The position numbers were made by a program, and so were the translations under genes. The notes beneath the pieces were generated by a model that saw nothing but the letters and a program-made list of their open reading frames with translations, ran no database searches and was not told where the DNA came from. From NCBI RefSeq assembly GCF_000372465.1, contig NZ_AQUZ01000004.1, positions 231,660 to 295,659 of the forward strand: a stretch of DNA of 64,000 bases. Reading direction: 5' to 3'. Below, piece by piece: positions 8,860 through 17,649 of this stretch. The DNA is from Kribbella catacumbae DSM 19601. Its GTDB lineage: Bacteria; Actinomycetota; Actinomycetes; Propionibacteriales; Kribbellaceae. Each line of letters starts with the position of its first letter. Position 1 is the stretch's first letter.

Positions 8860-9717
8860 TCAGGGTTGGGCGACGACGGTGACCGTTACCGTTGCGCCAG
8901 GCGTCAGCATCGTGCCTGGCGATGGGGAGACGGCGAGGGTGTCACCGGGTGTGTGGCCTGGGGAGTTCTTGGCCTGGATGTTGGGTTTCAGGCCTAGTGC
9001 GGTGAGCCACTCCGCGTATTGCTCGCCGGAACGGACCGCTTGGTTTGGTGCATTGAACTGGGGCTCCGGCACGCCGACCTTGTCTGGAACGATCGTGATC
9101 CGCTCGAGGATGCGGCCGACCTCACCGGCGTTCGTGGAGGACTCCGCCTGGAACGCTACGTCGAGAGACGGAATGAACACCGCGCCTGAACAGACCGTGA
9201 CGCGGTTGAGCGAGTCGACCATGCAGCGTGTCCGCTGACGCTCGGCTCGCACGCCGTCGATCTGGAAGGCCTCGTCGGCCTGGAAGCCGATTGGCTTGCC
9301 GCTACGCACCAGTACGCTCTCGACACCGCTGGGGTAAGGCGTCTTACAGAGGCCCTGGGCGCCCGCGTCGATGATGACCGTGTCCTTCTGCGGCGTCCCA
9401 CAGAGGAGCTGGTTCCTGGCCCATTGCTCGGGCACGGCGACGGAGGCGTGCCCGATGCCCACCAGTCGCGTCGCGGCAGGCACCGGCGGTGTCGAGGCGG
9501 CCGGCGGTGCGGGGTTCGTAAAGCTCGGGCCGCCTGCGAGCAGCATCGTCCCGCCCACCGCCACTGCTGCGGCTGCCATGCCGACAGCCGAGAGTGCCGC
9601 TGCTCGCCGACGACGGCGGCGCGCAGCGCCTGCGCGGATCGCGTCGATCGGTGGTGGCCCGACGTTGGTCCGCTCCCCAGCGCGTTCGAGGAGTTCGGTC
9701 AGCTTTGATTCGATCAT
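8860..9717 (-). CDS. Membrane protein with C-terminal PASTA-like domain, sigma-factor partner
   Basis: The 285-residue protein has a basic cytoplasmic N-terminus (residues 1-39), one membrane helix (about 40-62) and an external part. Its last 60 residues match the PASTA pattern: AEWLTALGLKPNI, then SPGHTPGDTLAVSPSPGT and GATVTVTVV. PASTA modules bind cell-wall fragments in kinases and penicillin-binding proteins. The start overlaps the preceding sigma factor stop by 4 nt (ATGA), so the two are co-translated. By analogy it may be the anti-sigma or sensor partner that holds the sigma factor at the membrane, but I see no classical zinc anti-sigma motif. Confidence 0.7.
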   Translation of the reverse strand: MIESKLTELLERAGERTNVGPPPIDAIRAGAARRRRRRAAALSAVGMAAAAVAVGGTMLLAGGPSFTNPAPPAASTPPVPAATRLVGIGHASVAVPEQWARNQLLCGTPQKDTVIIDAGAQGLCKTPYPSGVESVLVRSGKPIGFQADEAFQIDGVRAERQRTRCMVDSLNRVTVCSGAVFIPSLDVAFQAESSTNAGEVGRILERITIVPDKVGVPEPQFNAPNQAVRSGEQYAEWLTALGLKPNIQAKNSPGHTPGDTLAVSPSPGTMLTPGATVTVTVVAQP

Positions 9718-10214
9718 GATGTTCCTCGCCGTTCTGCCAGGCCTGGGTCTTCCGCTAGCGCCTTCACGGCTCGGGACAGTCGGCTCTTCACTGTTCCGAC
9801 AGCGACGCCGAGCACGGAGGCGATCTGCGGGTCGGCCAGGTGGGCGTAGTAGCGCAGCACCACCGCGGTGCGCTGATCGGTGCCCAGCCGGTCAAGCGCA
9901 CGCATCATCGCGTCGGTGTCGTCAACGCCGGTGGTCTCATCTCGGCCGGCCAGCTCGGGCAGATCCGATACTGGCTTCTCGCCGGTCCAGCGGCGGCGAC
10001 GTGCGGAAATGAAGACGTTGATCAAGACTCGGTGCACGTAGGCGTCCCGGTGGTCGGCGTCGCGTACCTTGCCCCACTTCACCAGGCATCGTTCGAGGGT
10101 CGTCTGCACGAGGTCCTCGGCCTCGGGGCGCGTGCACCCCAGGAGCACCGCGGAGCGCACCAGGCCGGGCCAGCGCGCGGCAACGTACTCGCTAAAGTCC
10201 GAGTTCCCGGCCAT
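9714..10214 (-). CDS. SigE-family extracytoplasmic-function-like sigma factor
   Basis: This 166-residue protein has sigma region 2 (residues 7-75, with AEDLVQTTLERCLVKWGKV and AYVHRVLINVFISARRRR) and sigma region 4 (about 105-160, with QRTAVVLRYYAHLADPQIAS and the recognition helix VAVGTVKSRLSRAVKAL). It matches the short SigE-type sigma-70 proteins frequent in actinomycetes. It starts at ATG 10214. The downstream PASTA membrane gene is coupled by ATGA. A GGAACC / GTCTC pair upstream could be a self-recognised promoter. Confidence 0.9.
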   Translation of the reverse strand: MAGNSDFSEYVAARWPGLVRSAVLLGCTRPEAEDLVQTTLERCLVKWGKVRDADHRDAYVHRVLINVFISARRRRWTGEKPVSDLPELAGRDETTGVDDTDAMMRALDRLGTDQRTAVVLRYYAHLADPQIASVLGVAVGTVKSRLSRAVKALAEDPGLAERRGTS

Positions 10215-10251
10215 CTCTCACCCAGTTCCCCTCAAGAGCCCCTCACCCGTA

Positions 10252-10280
10252 GAGACAGGCTGACAGCACCCAAAGGTTCC
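10252..10280 (-). promoter_or_regulatory. Possible ECF-type promoter for the sigma gene
   Basis: On the minus strand GGAACC (10280-10275) is followed after 18 nt by GTCTC (10256-10252), the general pattern of ECF-sigma promoters. It lies about 40 nt before the sigma factor start, so self-activation is possible. Short GC-rich motifs occur by chance, so support is weak. Confidence 0.3.
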
Positions 10281-10344
10281 GCCAGTCGGCAACAGCCTGA
10301 AGGACCCCGAAGAAAGGAAGGACAGGGGGCCGAGGTGAAGTCTG

Positions 10345-11466
10345 TCAGCCGCCGGAGATGCCGATTTCGGCGTCTGCCATGTCTGTGTCGAGGCCGTTGG
10401 TGTCGTCGAGCCAGCCGTGTGGGAGGACTACGTGGTCGCGGGGGCTGCCCTGGCGGCCGCGGGGGGAGCCGAGCTCCTGGACCGGGAACGGCGCGGTCGG
10501 GTCGAGTTGGGCGAGGAGCTCGTCGAGGCGTTCCAGGGAATCGACCATGCCGAGGGCGGCGCGGAGTTCGCCGCCGGCGGGGAAGCCCTTGAGGTACCAC
10601 GGGACGTGCTTGCGGAAGTCGCGCAGGCCGCGCTGCTCACCCATGAGATCGGCGAGCAGCTCGCCGTGACGCCGCATCACCGTGGCGACCTCGCCGAGTG
10701 TCGGCAGGTTGAGAGTCTCGCCACCGGCGAACGCGACGGCGAGATCGCGGAACAACCACGGCCGGCCGAGGCAGCCTCGGCCGACGATGACACCGGCGCA
10801 GCCCGTCTCGGAGACCATCCGGAGCGCGTCCGACGCCTCCCAGATGTCGCCGTTGCCGAGCACCGGGATGGACACGTGGTCGACGAGCTCGGCGATCTTG
10901 GTCCAGTCCGCATGACCGGAGTACGCCTGCGCCGCGGTGCGGCCGTGCAGCCCGATCGCGGCCGCACCCGACTCCTCAGCGATCTTGCCGGCGTCGAGAT
11001 AGGTCTGATGCGCGCTGTCGATCCCGATCCGGGTCTTCATCGTGACGGGGATCCCGTACGGCGTTGCCGCCCGCACCGCGGCCTGGAGGATCGCGCCGAG
11101 CAGATTCCGCTTCCACGGCAGGGCCGCGCCGCCACCCTTCCGGGTCACCTTCGGCACCGGGCACCCGAAGTTGAGGTCGACGTGCGCGACGCCGTACTCC
11201 GAACAGAGCAGCTCGACCGCCCGGCCGACGTACACGGGATCGACGCCGTACAGCTGCACCGAGCGAACCGTCTCCCGCTCGTCGAAGGTGAGCATGTCCA
11301 GGCTCTTCTGGTCGCCCTCGACGATGCCGCGCGAGGTGATCATCTCGCACACGTACAGCCCGGCGCCCTGCTCGGCACACAGTCGCCGGTACGCCGCATT
11401 GGTGATCCCCGCCATCGGTGCAAGCACCACTGGCGTTTCGATCGTGAGATCACCGAGCTTCAGCAC
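10345..11466 (-). CDS. dusB: tRNA-dihydrouridine synthase, DusB type
   Basis: This FMN- and NADPH-dependent enzyme reduces uridine to dihydrouridine in tRNA D-loops. The 373-residue TIM barrel begins with VVLAPMAGITNAAYRRLC, a flavin-site segment. It carries the catalytic Cys102 in NFGCPVPKVTRKGGGAAL, and KTRIGID and GNGDIW further on. Translation begins at GTG 11466, only 2 nt after the lipoprotein gene, so glyS, the lipoprotein gene and dusB form one operon. The C-terminal 40 residues are a low-complexity Pro/Gly/Asp tail beyond the domain. Confidence 0.92.
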   Translation of the reverse strand: MLKLGDLTIETPVVLAPMAGITNAAYRRLCAEQGAGLYVCEMITSRGIVEGDQKSLDMLTFDERETVRSVQLYGVDPVYVGRAVELLCSEYGVAHVDLNFGCPVPKVTRKGGGAALPWKRNLLGAILQAAVRAATPYGIPVTMKTRIGIDSAHQTYLDAGKIAEESGAAAIGLHGRTAAQAYSGHADWTKIAELVDHVSIPVLGNGDIWEASDALRMVSETGCAGVIVGRGCLGRPWLFRDLAVAFAGGETLNLPTLGEVATVMRRHGELLADLMGEQRGLRDFRKHVPWYLKGFPAGGELRAALGMVDSLERLDELLAQLDPTAPFPVQELGSPRGRQGSPRDHVVLPHGWLDDTNGLDTDMADAEIGISGG

Positions 11467-11468
11467 AG

Positions 11469-12170
11469 CTATGCCTTTGCAACCAGGATCTGGCCGTTGC
11501 CCGAGATCTGGGCCTTGTAGGGCTGTACTGCGTTCGCGGTGGTGGTCACGTCGCAGGCGATGCCTTCGGAGGTGTGCTTGACGACGGCGACGTCATCCAT
11601 CGTGCAGGTGACCTTGGCGGCCCCGGGCACGGTTCGCAGTACGGCGTCGACGACCTTCGGCTTCACCATCGCGACCGACTCGGAGGTGAACTTGTACGAC
11701 GCGGAGTACTGCTTCGCATCGACCGTCAGCTTGCCCGTGTACGCCTTGCCCGCATAGGTGACCGTGCAGGTCAGGTCGTGTTTGCCGGCCGTCTCGGCCT
11801 TGTCGATGCCGGGGCAGTTCACCGTCGTCGGGGCCGCCTTGCCGGCCGCGATCTGGGCCTGCTTGGCGATCGCGAACCGGATCCGCTGCGCCAGCGGCGC
11901 GTCGCTGGCCGGCTCGCCCTTGACGGTCGGCGTCGGCCACGCCTTCGACGGCCTCGGCAGCGGGGTGAGCGATGGCGTCGAAGCCGTCGGGATCGGCGCG
12001 GTTGAGCCGGGCGCACTCGGTGTGGAGGATGTCGAGGCCGGCGGCTTACCACTGGCATCCCGCTCGGTGTCCGAACAGCCCGCGACCAGGAAGATCACCA
12101 GCGCGCTCACCCCGAAGACCGCCACGCCGAACTGGGTGCGGTCCGGGGTCAGGAACCCGCGCAGCGTCAT
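11469..12170 (-). CDS. Lipoprotein with two DUF4333-like domains
   Basis: The 233-residue product has a signal helix ending in the lipobox LVAGC (lipidated Cys near residue 32), then a Thr/Ser/Pro linker. Two similar modules follow, each with a pair of cysteines: VNCPGIDKAETAGKHDLTCT and VTCTMDDVAV...GIACDVT. This cysteine spacing and the surrounding beta pattern resemble DUF4333, a family of small secreted actinobacterial proteins. I chose ATG 12170, whose A is also the last base of the glyS stop (TGATG), so translation is coupled. Why a cell-surface protein sits between glyS and dusB is not apparent. Confidence 0.7.
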   Translation of the reverse strand: MTLRGFLTPDRTQFGVAVFGVSALVIFLVAGCSDTERDASGKPPASTSSTPSAPGSTAPIPTASTPSLTPLPRPSKAWPTPTVKGEPASDAPLAQRIRFAIAKQAQIAAGKAAPTTVNCPGIDKAETAGKHDLTCTVTYAGKAYTGKLTVDAKQYSASYKFTSESVAMVKPKVVDAVLRTVPGAAKVTCTMDDVAVVKHTSEGIACDVTTTANAVQPYKAQISGNGQILVAKA

Positions 12171-13555
12171 CAGCAACCCACCAGACGCTGCGCGAGGTAC
12201 CCGGTGACCTCGGTCAGGGCGACCCGCTCCTGCTTCATCGAGTCGCGCTCGCGGATCGTGACGGCCTGGTCCTCGAGCGTGTCGAAGTCGACGGTGATGC
12301 AGTACGGCGTACCGATCTCGTCCTGGCGGCGGTAGCGCCGGCCGATCGCACCGGCGTCGTCGAAATCGACGTTCCAGTTCTTCCGCAGCTCGCCGGCCAG
12401 GTCCTTCGCCTTCGGGGACAGGTCCGCGTTGCGGGACAGCGGCAGGACGGCGGCCTTGACCGGCGCGAGCCGCGGGTCGAAGCGCAGTACGGTCCGCTTG
12501 TCGACACCGCCCTTGGCGTTCGGCGCCTCGTCCTCGGTGTAGGCGTCGAGCAGGAACGCGAGCACGTTACGGGTCAGGCCGGCGGCCGGCTCGATCACGT
12601 ACGGCGTCCAGCGCTCGCCCTTCTCCTGGTCGAAGTAGGACAGGTCGACGCTCGCGTGCTTGGAGTGCGTGGTCAGGTCGAAGTCGGTCCGGTTCGCGAT
12701 GCCCTCGAGCTCGTCGAACTCCTTGCCGCCGAAGTGGAACTTGTACTCGATGTCGACGGTGCGCTTCGAGTAGTGGCTCAGCTTGTCCTTCGGGTGCTCG
12801 TACAGGCGCATGTTGTCCGGGTTGAGCCCGAGGCCCGTGTACCAGTCCCAGCGCGCCTTCAGCCAGTACTCGTGCCACTCCTCGTCGCTGCCCGGCGCGA
12901 CGAAGAACTCCATCTCCATCTGCTCGAACTCACGGGTGCGGAAGATGAAGTTGCCCGGGGTGATCTCGTTGCGGAAGCTCTTGCCGACCTGGGCGATGCC
13001 GAACGGCGGCTTCTTCCGGGCCGTACCCATCACGTTCGCGAAGTTGATGAAGATGCCCTGCGCGGTCTCCGGCCGCAGGTAGTGCAGGCCTTCGTCGGAC
13101 TCGATCGGGCCGAGGTAGGTCTTCAGCAGGCCGTTGAACATCCGCGGCTCGGTGAAGGTGCCCTTGTTGCCGCAGTTCGGGCAGGCGATCTCGTCGAGCT
13201 TGACCTCGTCGGCGTCCTTGTTCTTCCGCCGGGCGAAGTCCTCGCGCAGGTGGTCGTCGCGGTAGCGCTTGTGGCAGGACTGGCACTCGGTCAGCGGGTC
13301 GACGAACTCCTGCAGGTGACCGGACGCCTCCCAGACCTTGGTCGGCAGGATCACCGAGGAGTCCAGCCCGACGATGTCGTCCCGGCTCGTCACCATCGAG
13401 CGCCACCACTGGGTGCGCACGTTGTTCTTCAGCTCGACGCCGAGCGGTCCGTAGTCCCAGGCCGACTTGGTGCCACCGTAGATCTCGCCGCACGGGTAAA
13501 CGAAGCCCCTCCGCTTACTGAGGCTGACGACGGCATCGACGGTATCCACGGGCAC
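12170..13555 (-). CDS. glyS: Glycyl-tRNA synthetase (dimeric class II)
   Basis: This enzyme charges tRNA-Gly. The 461-residue sequence has the class II core with [20 protein letters not shown] at the N-terminus, motif 2 [19 protein letters not shown], and a C-terminal anticodon-binding domain containing [18 protein letters not shown]. Two CxxC pairs (CQSC and CPNC) in the early insertion suggest a structural zinc. I chose GTG 13555, preceded by TGGAG 8 nt upstream, instead of the TTG at 13591. It leads the operon with the lipoprotein gene and dusB. Confidence 0.95.
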   Translation of the reverse strand: MPVDTVDAVVSLSKRRGFVYPCGEIYGGTKSAWDYGPLGVELKNNVRTQWWRSMVTSRDDIVGLDSSVILPTKVWEASGHLQEFVDPLTECQSCHKRYRDDHLREDFARRKNKDADEVKLDEIACPNCGNKGTFTEPRMFNGLLKTYLGPIESDEGLHYLRPETAQGIFINFANVMGTARKKPPFGIAQVGKSFRNEITPGNFIFRTREFEQMEMEFFVAPGSDEEWHEYWLKARWDWYTGLGLNPDNMRLYEHPKDKLSHYSKRTVDIEYKFHFGGKEFDELEGIANRTDFDLTTHSKHASVDLSYFDQEKGERWTPYVIEPAAGLTRNVLAFLLDAYTEDEAPNAKGGVDKRTVLRFDPRLAPVKAAVLPLSRNADLSPKAKDLAGELRKNWNVDFDDAGAIGRRYRRQDEIGTPYCITVDFDTLEDQAVTIRERDSMKQERVALTEVTGYLAQRLVGC

Positions 13556-13601
13556 TTTTCGACTCCAGATTGGTGGTACGAGAAAGGTCAAGGCTATCGG
13601 T

Positions 13602-13898
13602 TCAGCGGTGCGGCGCGAACTCGCTGAGGTCGTCGTACGCCGTCGGCTCGTCGATCGCCTGCGACAGCAGCGGCACCGCCGCCAGCTTCACCTCGTACGG
13701 CGACAGCGCGCGGCGGTAGCTGCCGATGTTCACCCACTCCATACTCAGCGCGAGCAACTCCGGCTCATCGGCATTCCGCCCGGTCCGGGCCGCCACGAAC
13801 CCCTTCTGCCGCGACAACACCTCGACAGCGGTCTCCAGCCGGCCAATGAACTCCGGCTGCGCGGCCTCTTCGACCCGGAACCTGATCACCACGAACAC
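13602..13898 (-). CDS. Antibiotic-biosynthesis-monooxygenase-fold protein
   Basis: The 98-residue protein has the dimeric alpha-beta barrel pattern of the ABM family: MFVVIRFRV at the N-terminus, [12 protein letters not shown], and [17 protein letters not shown]. Members are small heme-degrading or quinol monooxygenases or simply ligand-binding proteins. The catalytic function cannot be told from the sequence. It starts at GTG 13898. A TACGCT box ends 7 nt before the start and no ribosome site is visible, so the mRNA may be leaderless. Confidence 0.75.
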   Translation of the reverse strand: MFVVIRFRVEEAAQPEFIGRLETAVEVLSRQKGFVAARTGRNADEPELLALSMEWVNIGSYRRALSPYEVKLAAVPLLSQAIDEPTAYDDLSEFAPHR

Positions 13899-13971
13899 CC
13901 GCGACAGCGTACGGCGTCACTCCGGGTCACCACTCGCTGGCCCTGCTCCTGGGGCCTGGAACAATGGGCAG

Positions 13972-14283
13972 ATGAGCAGCGCATCCAGCAGTCAGCCGGT
14001 CAGTCCGCTTCGAGCGCGGATCACCAAGGCCAGCTACCCGATCGTGGCCAGGTTGCACGGCATGCCCAAGTTGACGCTGCCTGGCATCACCCTCGTACTC
14101 GCGCTGGTCGGCGTGTTCGCCCCGCTCAGCGTCGGCGTACCGTCACTGATCCTCCTCGCCTTGCTCCTCGGCTGGCTCGGCTTCCTGTCCTGGCCAGTCG
14201 TCACCCGAGGAGCCCGCTTGATGCGACTCTTCTCAGTCCTCGTCATCCTCCTCTTCGCCGTCTCCCGCATCGCCAACGGCTAG
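13972..14283 (+). CDS. Small integral membrane protein (DUF6703-like)
   Basis: This 103-residue protein has a short basic N-terminus with HGMPKLTLPGI. Three closely spaced hydrophobic segments follow (about residues 36-58, 58-76 and 82-100). It resembles a family of small actinobacterial membrane proteins of unknown function, recalled as DUF6703. I chose ATG 13972, because upstream codons in the same frame lie in the intergenic region. It overlaps the convergent DUF305 gene by 4 bp. Confidence 0.65.
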   Translation: MSSASSSQPVSPLRARITKASYPIVARLHGMPKLTLPGITLVLALVGVFAPLSVGVPSLILLALLLGWLGFLSWPVVTRGARLMRLFSVLVILLFAVSRIANG

Positions 14284-14849
14284 GGCGCCTCGAGTTGCTT
14301 TAGCTGGGCGGCACGGCTGGCGGCGATGCTCGCCGCCAGCTTTTTCGTTGACGGCTCCTGGCCGGACTTGGTGATGCTGCGGGCCACGACGATCGACTGG
14401 TCCAGGTGCTCCTTCAGGTTCTTCTGGAAAAGCTGGTCGAAGGCGGCGCCGGAGGTCTTCTCCAGCGCGGCGATCTCCGGCTCGGTCATCATGCCCGGCA
14501 TGTCATGACCTTCATGCGCATTGGCAGTCGGCGCTCCAGCCCGGGCGCGCAAGGCGACGAACTGCGCTAGCTCGGCCCGATGTCCAGCAGCCAGTTGCGT
14601 CGCGAATGCCCGTACTGCGGGGTCAGCCGCCTGCTTCTCCGCAATCGCCAGCACTCGCAGGAGTTGCTCGTCCATCGGCACCATCAGCTGGATCCACGCG
14701 AGATCGGTGGGGTTGAACTGGTGACTGCTCGCCGCCGTGGTCGGAGTACTAGCTGGTGGCGAGGCCGCGACGGATGAACCACAGGCTGTCACGGCGGCGA
14801 GCAGGATGGCACTGGTCAGGGCTTTCACGGGTGGCCGTCGGCTCCGCAT
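14280..14849 (-). CDS. DUF305 lipoprotein
   Basis: The 189-residue protein has a lipobox (AVTACG) after a short signal helix, a Ser/Thr/Pro linker and a DUF305 domain. That domain shows FNPTDLAWIQLMVPMDEQLL, HRAELAQFV and an AHEGHDMPGMM loop. DUF305 proteins are four-helix bundles outside the membrane; the His/Met-rich loop often suggests copper or silver contact, which is inference here. It starts at ATG 14849. The start overlaps the tail of the decayed DUF1996 gene by 25 bp. Confidence 0.85.
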   Translation of the reverse strand: MRSRRPPVKALTSAILLAAVTACGSSVAASPPASTPTTAASSHQFNPTDLAWIQLMVPMDEQLLRVLAIAEKQAADPAVRAFATQLAAGHRAELAQFVALRARAGAPTANAHEGHDMPGMMTEPEIAALEKTSGAAFDQLFQKNLKEHLDQSIVVARSITKSGQEPSTKKLAASIAASRAAQLKQLEAP

Positions 14850-15696
14850 TTGATGATCGGTCGGATGCAGTCGTTGACGCGGCGTTCCATCTCGGCCACT
14901 GGCCAGGCGTTGAAGAAGTCGCCGTGCATGGTGAAGCCGCCGCCGGACGCGAGCCGGAAGCCGGCGGTCGGGCCGTTCACCGGATACCGCAGGACACCCA
15001 GTACGACGACTTGTCGGTCGCCGGGTTGCATGAGGTCGGCGAGTTCACCAGGTCGTCGATGGTGGTGTGCGCGTTCGTCACGGTCGCACCGAAGAAGCTG
15101 TGCATGTGCGAGGCGCCCGGCAGGTTGGGGAACACGATCGGGTCGTCGGGCAGCCGGTGCGTGTACGGGCAGTCCGCGAGGAACTCGGCCACCCGGACGA
15201 TCGGGCCGCCACCCGGCGTACCGCCGTACACCTGGAACTCGAACAGCGAAGCGCCCCACTGGGTGGCGCGCTGGGTGATCAGCACCCGCACGTACCGGCC
15301 GTTGCCGTTGACAACGAGACTCTGCTCGCCGCCGGTGCCGTTCGTAGTGGTGTGGATCGTCGTCCAGGCGTTGCCGTCGGAGGAGGTCTGGAGCTGGAAG
15401 CCACGCGCGTACGCCGCCTCCCAGCGCAGTACCACGCGGTTGACGGCCTGGGACGAGCCCAGGTCGACCTGAAGCCACTGGTTGTCGGCGAAGCTACTCG
15501 CCCAGCGGGTGCCGTTGTTGCCGTCGACCGCCGCCGCGGCCGGGAAGGCGGCGCTCTCCACCGAAGAGGCGAGCACTGGCTTTCCCTGTGACAGCAGGGT
15601 TTCTGCGGCCTGTGCCGGGCGACTAGTGACAACCAGGTACGCACCGAGCAGGGCGAGCAACGCAACAGTCAGAGTGCCGAGCCTTGCCGACCTCAT
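14825..15696 (-). pseudogene. Frameshifted discoidin / DUF1996 secreted protein
   Basis: The first reading frame (15696-14977, 239 codons) encodes a signal peptide, an F5/8 type C (discoidin) module and then the DUF1996 start HMHSFFGATVTNAHTTIDD, running to DKSSYWV and a stop. The DUF1996 ending continues in another frame, with FTMHGDFFNAW, RVNDCI and a final Cys, up to 14825. Intact DUF1996 domains have well over 100 residues between these two blocks; here only about 20 remain. So the gene has both a frameshift near 14985-15000 and a large internal deletion. Its start overlaps the GH16 stop by ATGA, showing it was once co-translated. Confidence 0.75.
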
Positions 15697-17441
15697 CGGT
15701 ACACCCGCACATAGTCGACGAGCATCTTGGCCGGGAACGGCGTACTGGCGTCGGGCGGACCCGGCCAGTCACCGCCGACCGCGAGGTTGAGGATGATGTA
15801 GAACGGGTGGTCGAAGATCCACGGACCCCGGGTCGCCTCGACCTGGGCCTTGTCCAGGGTGAAGACCGTCCGGCCGTCGAGCGTGTAGACGATGCCCTTG
15901 CTGTCCCAGGCGGCCGCCCAGGTGTGGAAGTCGTCGGAGTAGTCGGCTTCATTCGGCAACTTGTACGAACCGCCGATCCCGCCACCACCGTTGTAGGCCG
16001 GCGCGTGCACCGTCGAGTACGCCGTCTTCACGTCCTTGCCGAGCACCTCGAGGATGTCGATCTCACCGTTGTACGGCCACGGGCGACCGGTCAGGAAGTC
16101 CGCACCCATCATCCAGAAGGCCGGCCACAGGCCATTGCCCTTCGGGATCTTCACCCGGGCCTCGATCTTGCCGTAGGTGGTGGTGAACTTCCCGCCGGTG
16201 TTCATCCGGTGCGACGTGTACTGGCAGGTGCCGCTGCCGGTCAGCGGGTCGATCGGGCAACTCGAGCCGGGCGTGACCTCCTTGCGGGCCTCCATCACCA
16301 GGTTGCCGTTGCCGTCCATCGAGGCGTTGTTGTTGTTCGTGTAGTACTCGAGCTCGTTGTTCGGTCCGGTGCCGGGATCGATCGTCCACTTGGCCGCGTC
16401 CGGCTTGCTGCCCGCCGAGCCATTGAACTCGTCGGCCCAGATCAGCTGCGGCGGGTTCGCCGGATCGGCCGGCGGCGTCGGCGGCGTGGTCGGCGCGCCA
16501 CCGGTGCCGTAGACCTGGAACTCCCACAGCGAGTACCCGTACGGCGTATTGCGTTGCGTACCGTACATCCGGACGTAGCGACCGGAGCCGGTGATATTCA
16601 GCGTCTCCTTGAAGCCCGGACCGGTCGTGCTGGTGTAGATCGGGGTCCAGTTGGCGTTGTCGTTGGAAACCTGGATCTGGTACGCCTTCGCCGACGCCGG
16701 ATCCCATTGCAGGATCACCTTGTCGATCTGGGCGGTCGCGCCGAGGTCGACCGAGATCCAGCCTGGGTCGACCCAGCCGCTGTCGGTGGCGGTGGCCCAG
16801 CGGCTGGCCGGGTCGAGGTCGAACGCGCGTGCCGGGGTGCACTCCCAACAGTTGCTGTCGTGCTGCTGGGTCGAGGCTGCGCCGGTCTTGCCGTATGAGA
16901 GCAACTTGCTTCCCGGGCCGGGGTCAGGACCACCCGTCGTACCGAAGACCTTGAACTCCCACAGCGAGTAGCCCCAGTCGGTAGCGCGCTGCGTGCCGAG
17001 CATCCGGACGTAGCGACCCGAGCCGGAGACCGTCAGCGTCTGGTTGCCGCCGGTGCTCGTGGTGGTCGAGTAGATCGAATTCCAGTTGGTGCCGTCGGCG
17101 GAGACCTGGAGCTGGAAGGCCTTCGCGTACGCCGTCTCCCAACTCAGCACGACCTGGTTGACGGTGGCGGCCTGACCGAGGTCGACCTGGATCCACTGCG
17201 GGTCGGTGAAGCTGCTCGACCAGCGGGTGCCGGGGTCGCCGTCGACAGCCGAGGTCGCCGGGAAGGCGACGTTCTCTGCGGATGAAGCAATGGCGGGCTT
17301 GCCTTGGGACAGGAGGGTGTCGGCGGCGCCGGCGGGTGTGGTGACCACCAGTGCGAGGAAGAGGCTCATCGCGACGGCGATGAGGGTCGCGAGCTTGGCG
17401 CGCGCTCTGACACAGGACAGGACTGGGGAAAGGGACGGCAT
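15693..17441 (-). CDS. Secreted GH16 beta-1,3-glucanase with two discoidin modules
   Basis: This 582-residue enzyme likely cleaves laminarin-type beta-1,3-glucans. A signal peptide (about residues 1-38) is followed by two F5/8 type C carbohydrate-binding modules (about 40-170 and 185-320). A GH16 domain then starts at IWADEFNG, with the catalytic motif EIDILE, where the two Glu residues are nucleophile and acid/base. I chose ATG 17441, preceded by AGGAG, rather than the in-frame codon at 17546. The first discoidin module is nearly identical to that of the neighbouring pseudogene. Upstream LacI-type palindromes suggest sugar-responsive control. Confidence 0.92.
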   Translation of the reverse strand: MPSLSPVLSCVRARAKLATLIAVAMSLFLALVVTTPAGAADTLLSQGKPAIASSAENVAFPATSAVDGDPGTRWSSSFTDPQWIQVDLGQAATVNQVVLSWETAYAKAFQLQVSADGTNWNSIYSTTTSTGGNQTLTVSGSGRYVRMLGTQRATDWGYSLWEFKVFGTTGGPDPGPGSKLLSYGKTGAASTQQHDSNCWECTPARAFDLDPASRWATATDSGWVDPGWISVDLGATAQIDKVILQWDPASAKAYQIQVSNDNANWTPIYTSTTGPGFKETLNITGSGRYVRMYGTQRNTPYGYSLWEFQVYGTGGAPTTPPTPPADPANPPQLIWADEFNGSAGSKPDAAKWTIDPGTGPNNELEYYTNNNNASMDGNGNLVMEARKEVTPGSSCPIDPLTGSGTCQYTSHRMNTGGKFTTTYGKIEARVKIPKGNGLWPAFWMMGADFLTGRPWPYNGEIDILEVLGKDVKTAYSTVHAPAYNGGGGIGGSYKLPNEADYSDDFHTWAAAWDSKGIVYTLDGRTVFTLDKAQVEATRGPWIFDHPFYIILNLAVGGDWPGPPDASTPFPAKMLVDYVRVYR

Positions 17442-17473
17442 GGCATCTCCTGGGGCGGGACGAGAAGAACCGG

Positions 17474-17485
17474 GGGAACGTTCCC
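17474..17485. promoter_or_regulatory. LacI-type operator near the GH16 start
   Basis: The perfect 12-bp palindrome GGGAACGTTCCC with central CG, typical of LacI-family operators, lies 33 bp upstream of the GH16 ATG. A related half-site GGGAACGGT follows at about 17509. Confidence 0.65.
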
Positions 17486-17578
17486 TGAGTCTGAGAAAAC
17501 CGTGCTGAGGGAACGGTGTCAAGACCTCACGGAGACCGGAACGCAACCTGGACGTAACTCGTGGACCACCCTTGACAA

Positions 17579-17590
17579 GGTTCCGGAACC
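17579..17590. promoter_or_regulatory. Palindrome between GH16 and LacI genes
   Basis: GGTTCCGGAACC is a perfect 12-bp palindrome in the divergent region. It follows TTGACA (17573-17578), which could be the -35 box of the LacI gene, so a bound protein would block that promoter. Confidence 0.5.
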
Positions 17591-17608
17591 GCCGGGATGC
17601 TCAATGCT

Positions 17609-17622
17609 GGGGAACGCTCCCC
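17609..17622. promoter_or_regulatory. LacI-type operator near the LacI start
   Basis: GGGGAACGCTCCCC, an imperfect palindrome with central CG closely matching the site at 17474, lies 27 bp before the regulator's GTG start. It is likely the autoregulatory operator. Confidence 0.6.
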
Positions 17623-17649
17623 TTGCCGTTTCGACTGAGGGGATGCTCC

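Noticed and set aside
12087..13600. Long plus-strand open frame within 11972-13627
   Set aside because: Antisense to glyS, which has full class II motifs. The translation is Val/Arg/Leu-rich without domains.
15684..16898. 404-codon plus-strand open frame
   Set aside because: Antisense to the GH16 gene, whose motifs and signal peptide are clear. No ribosome site or family match.
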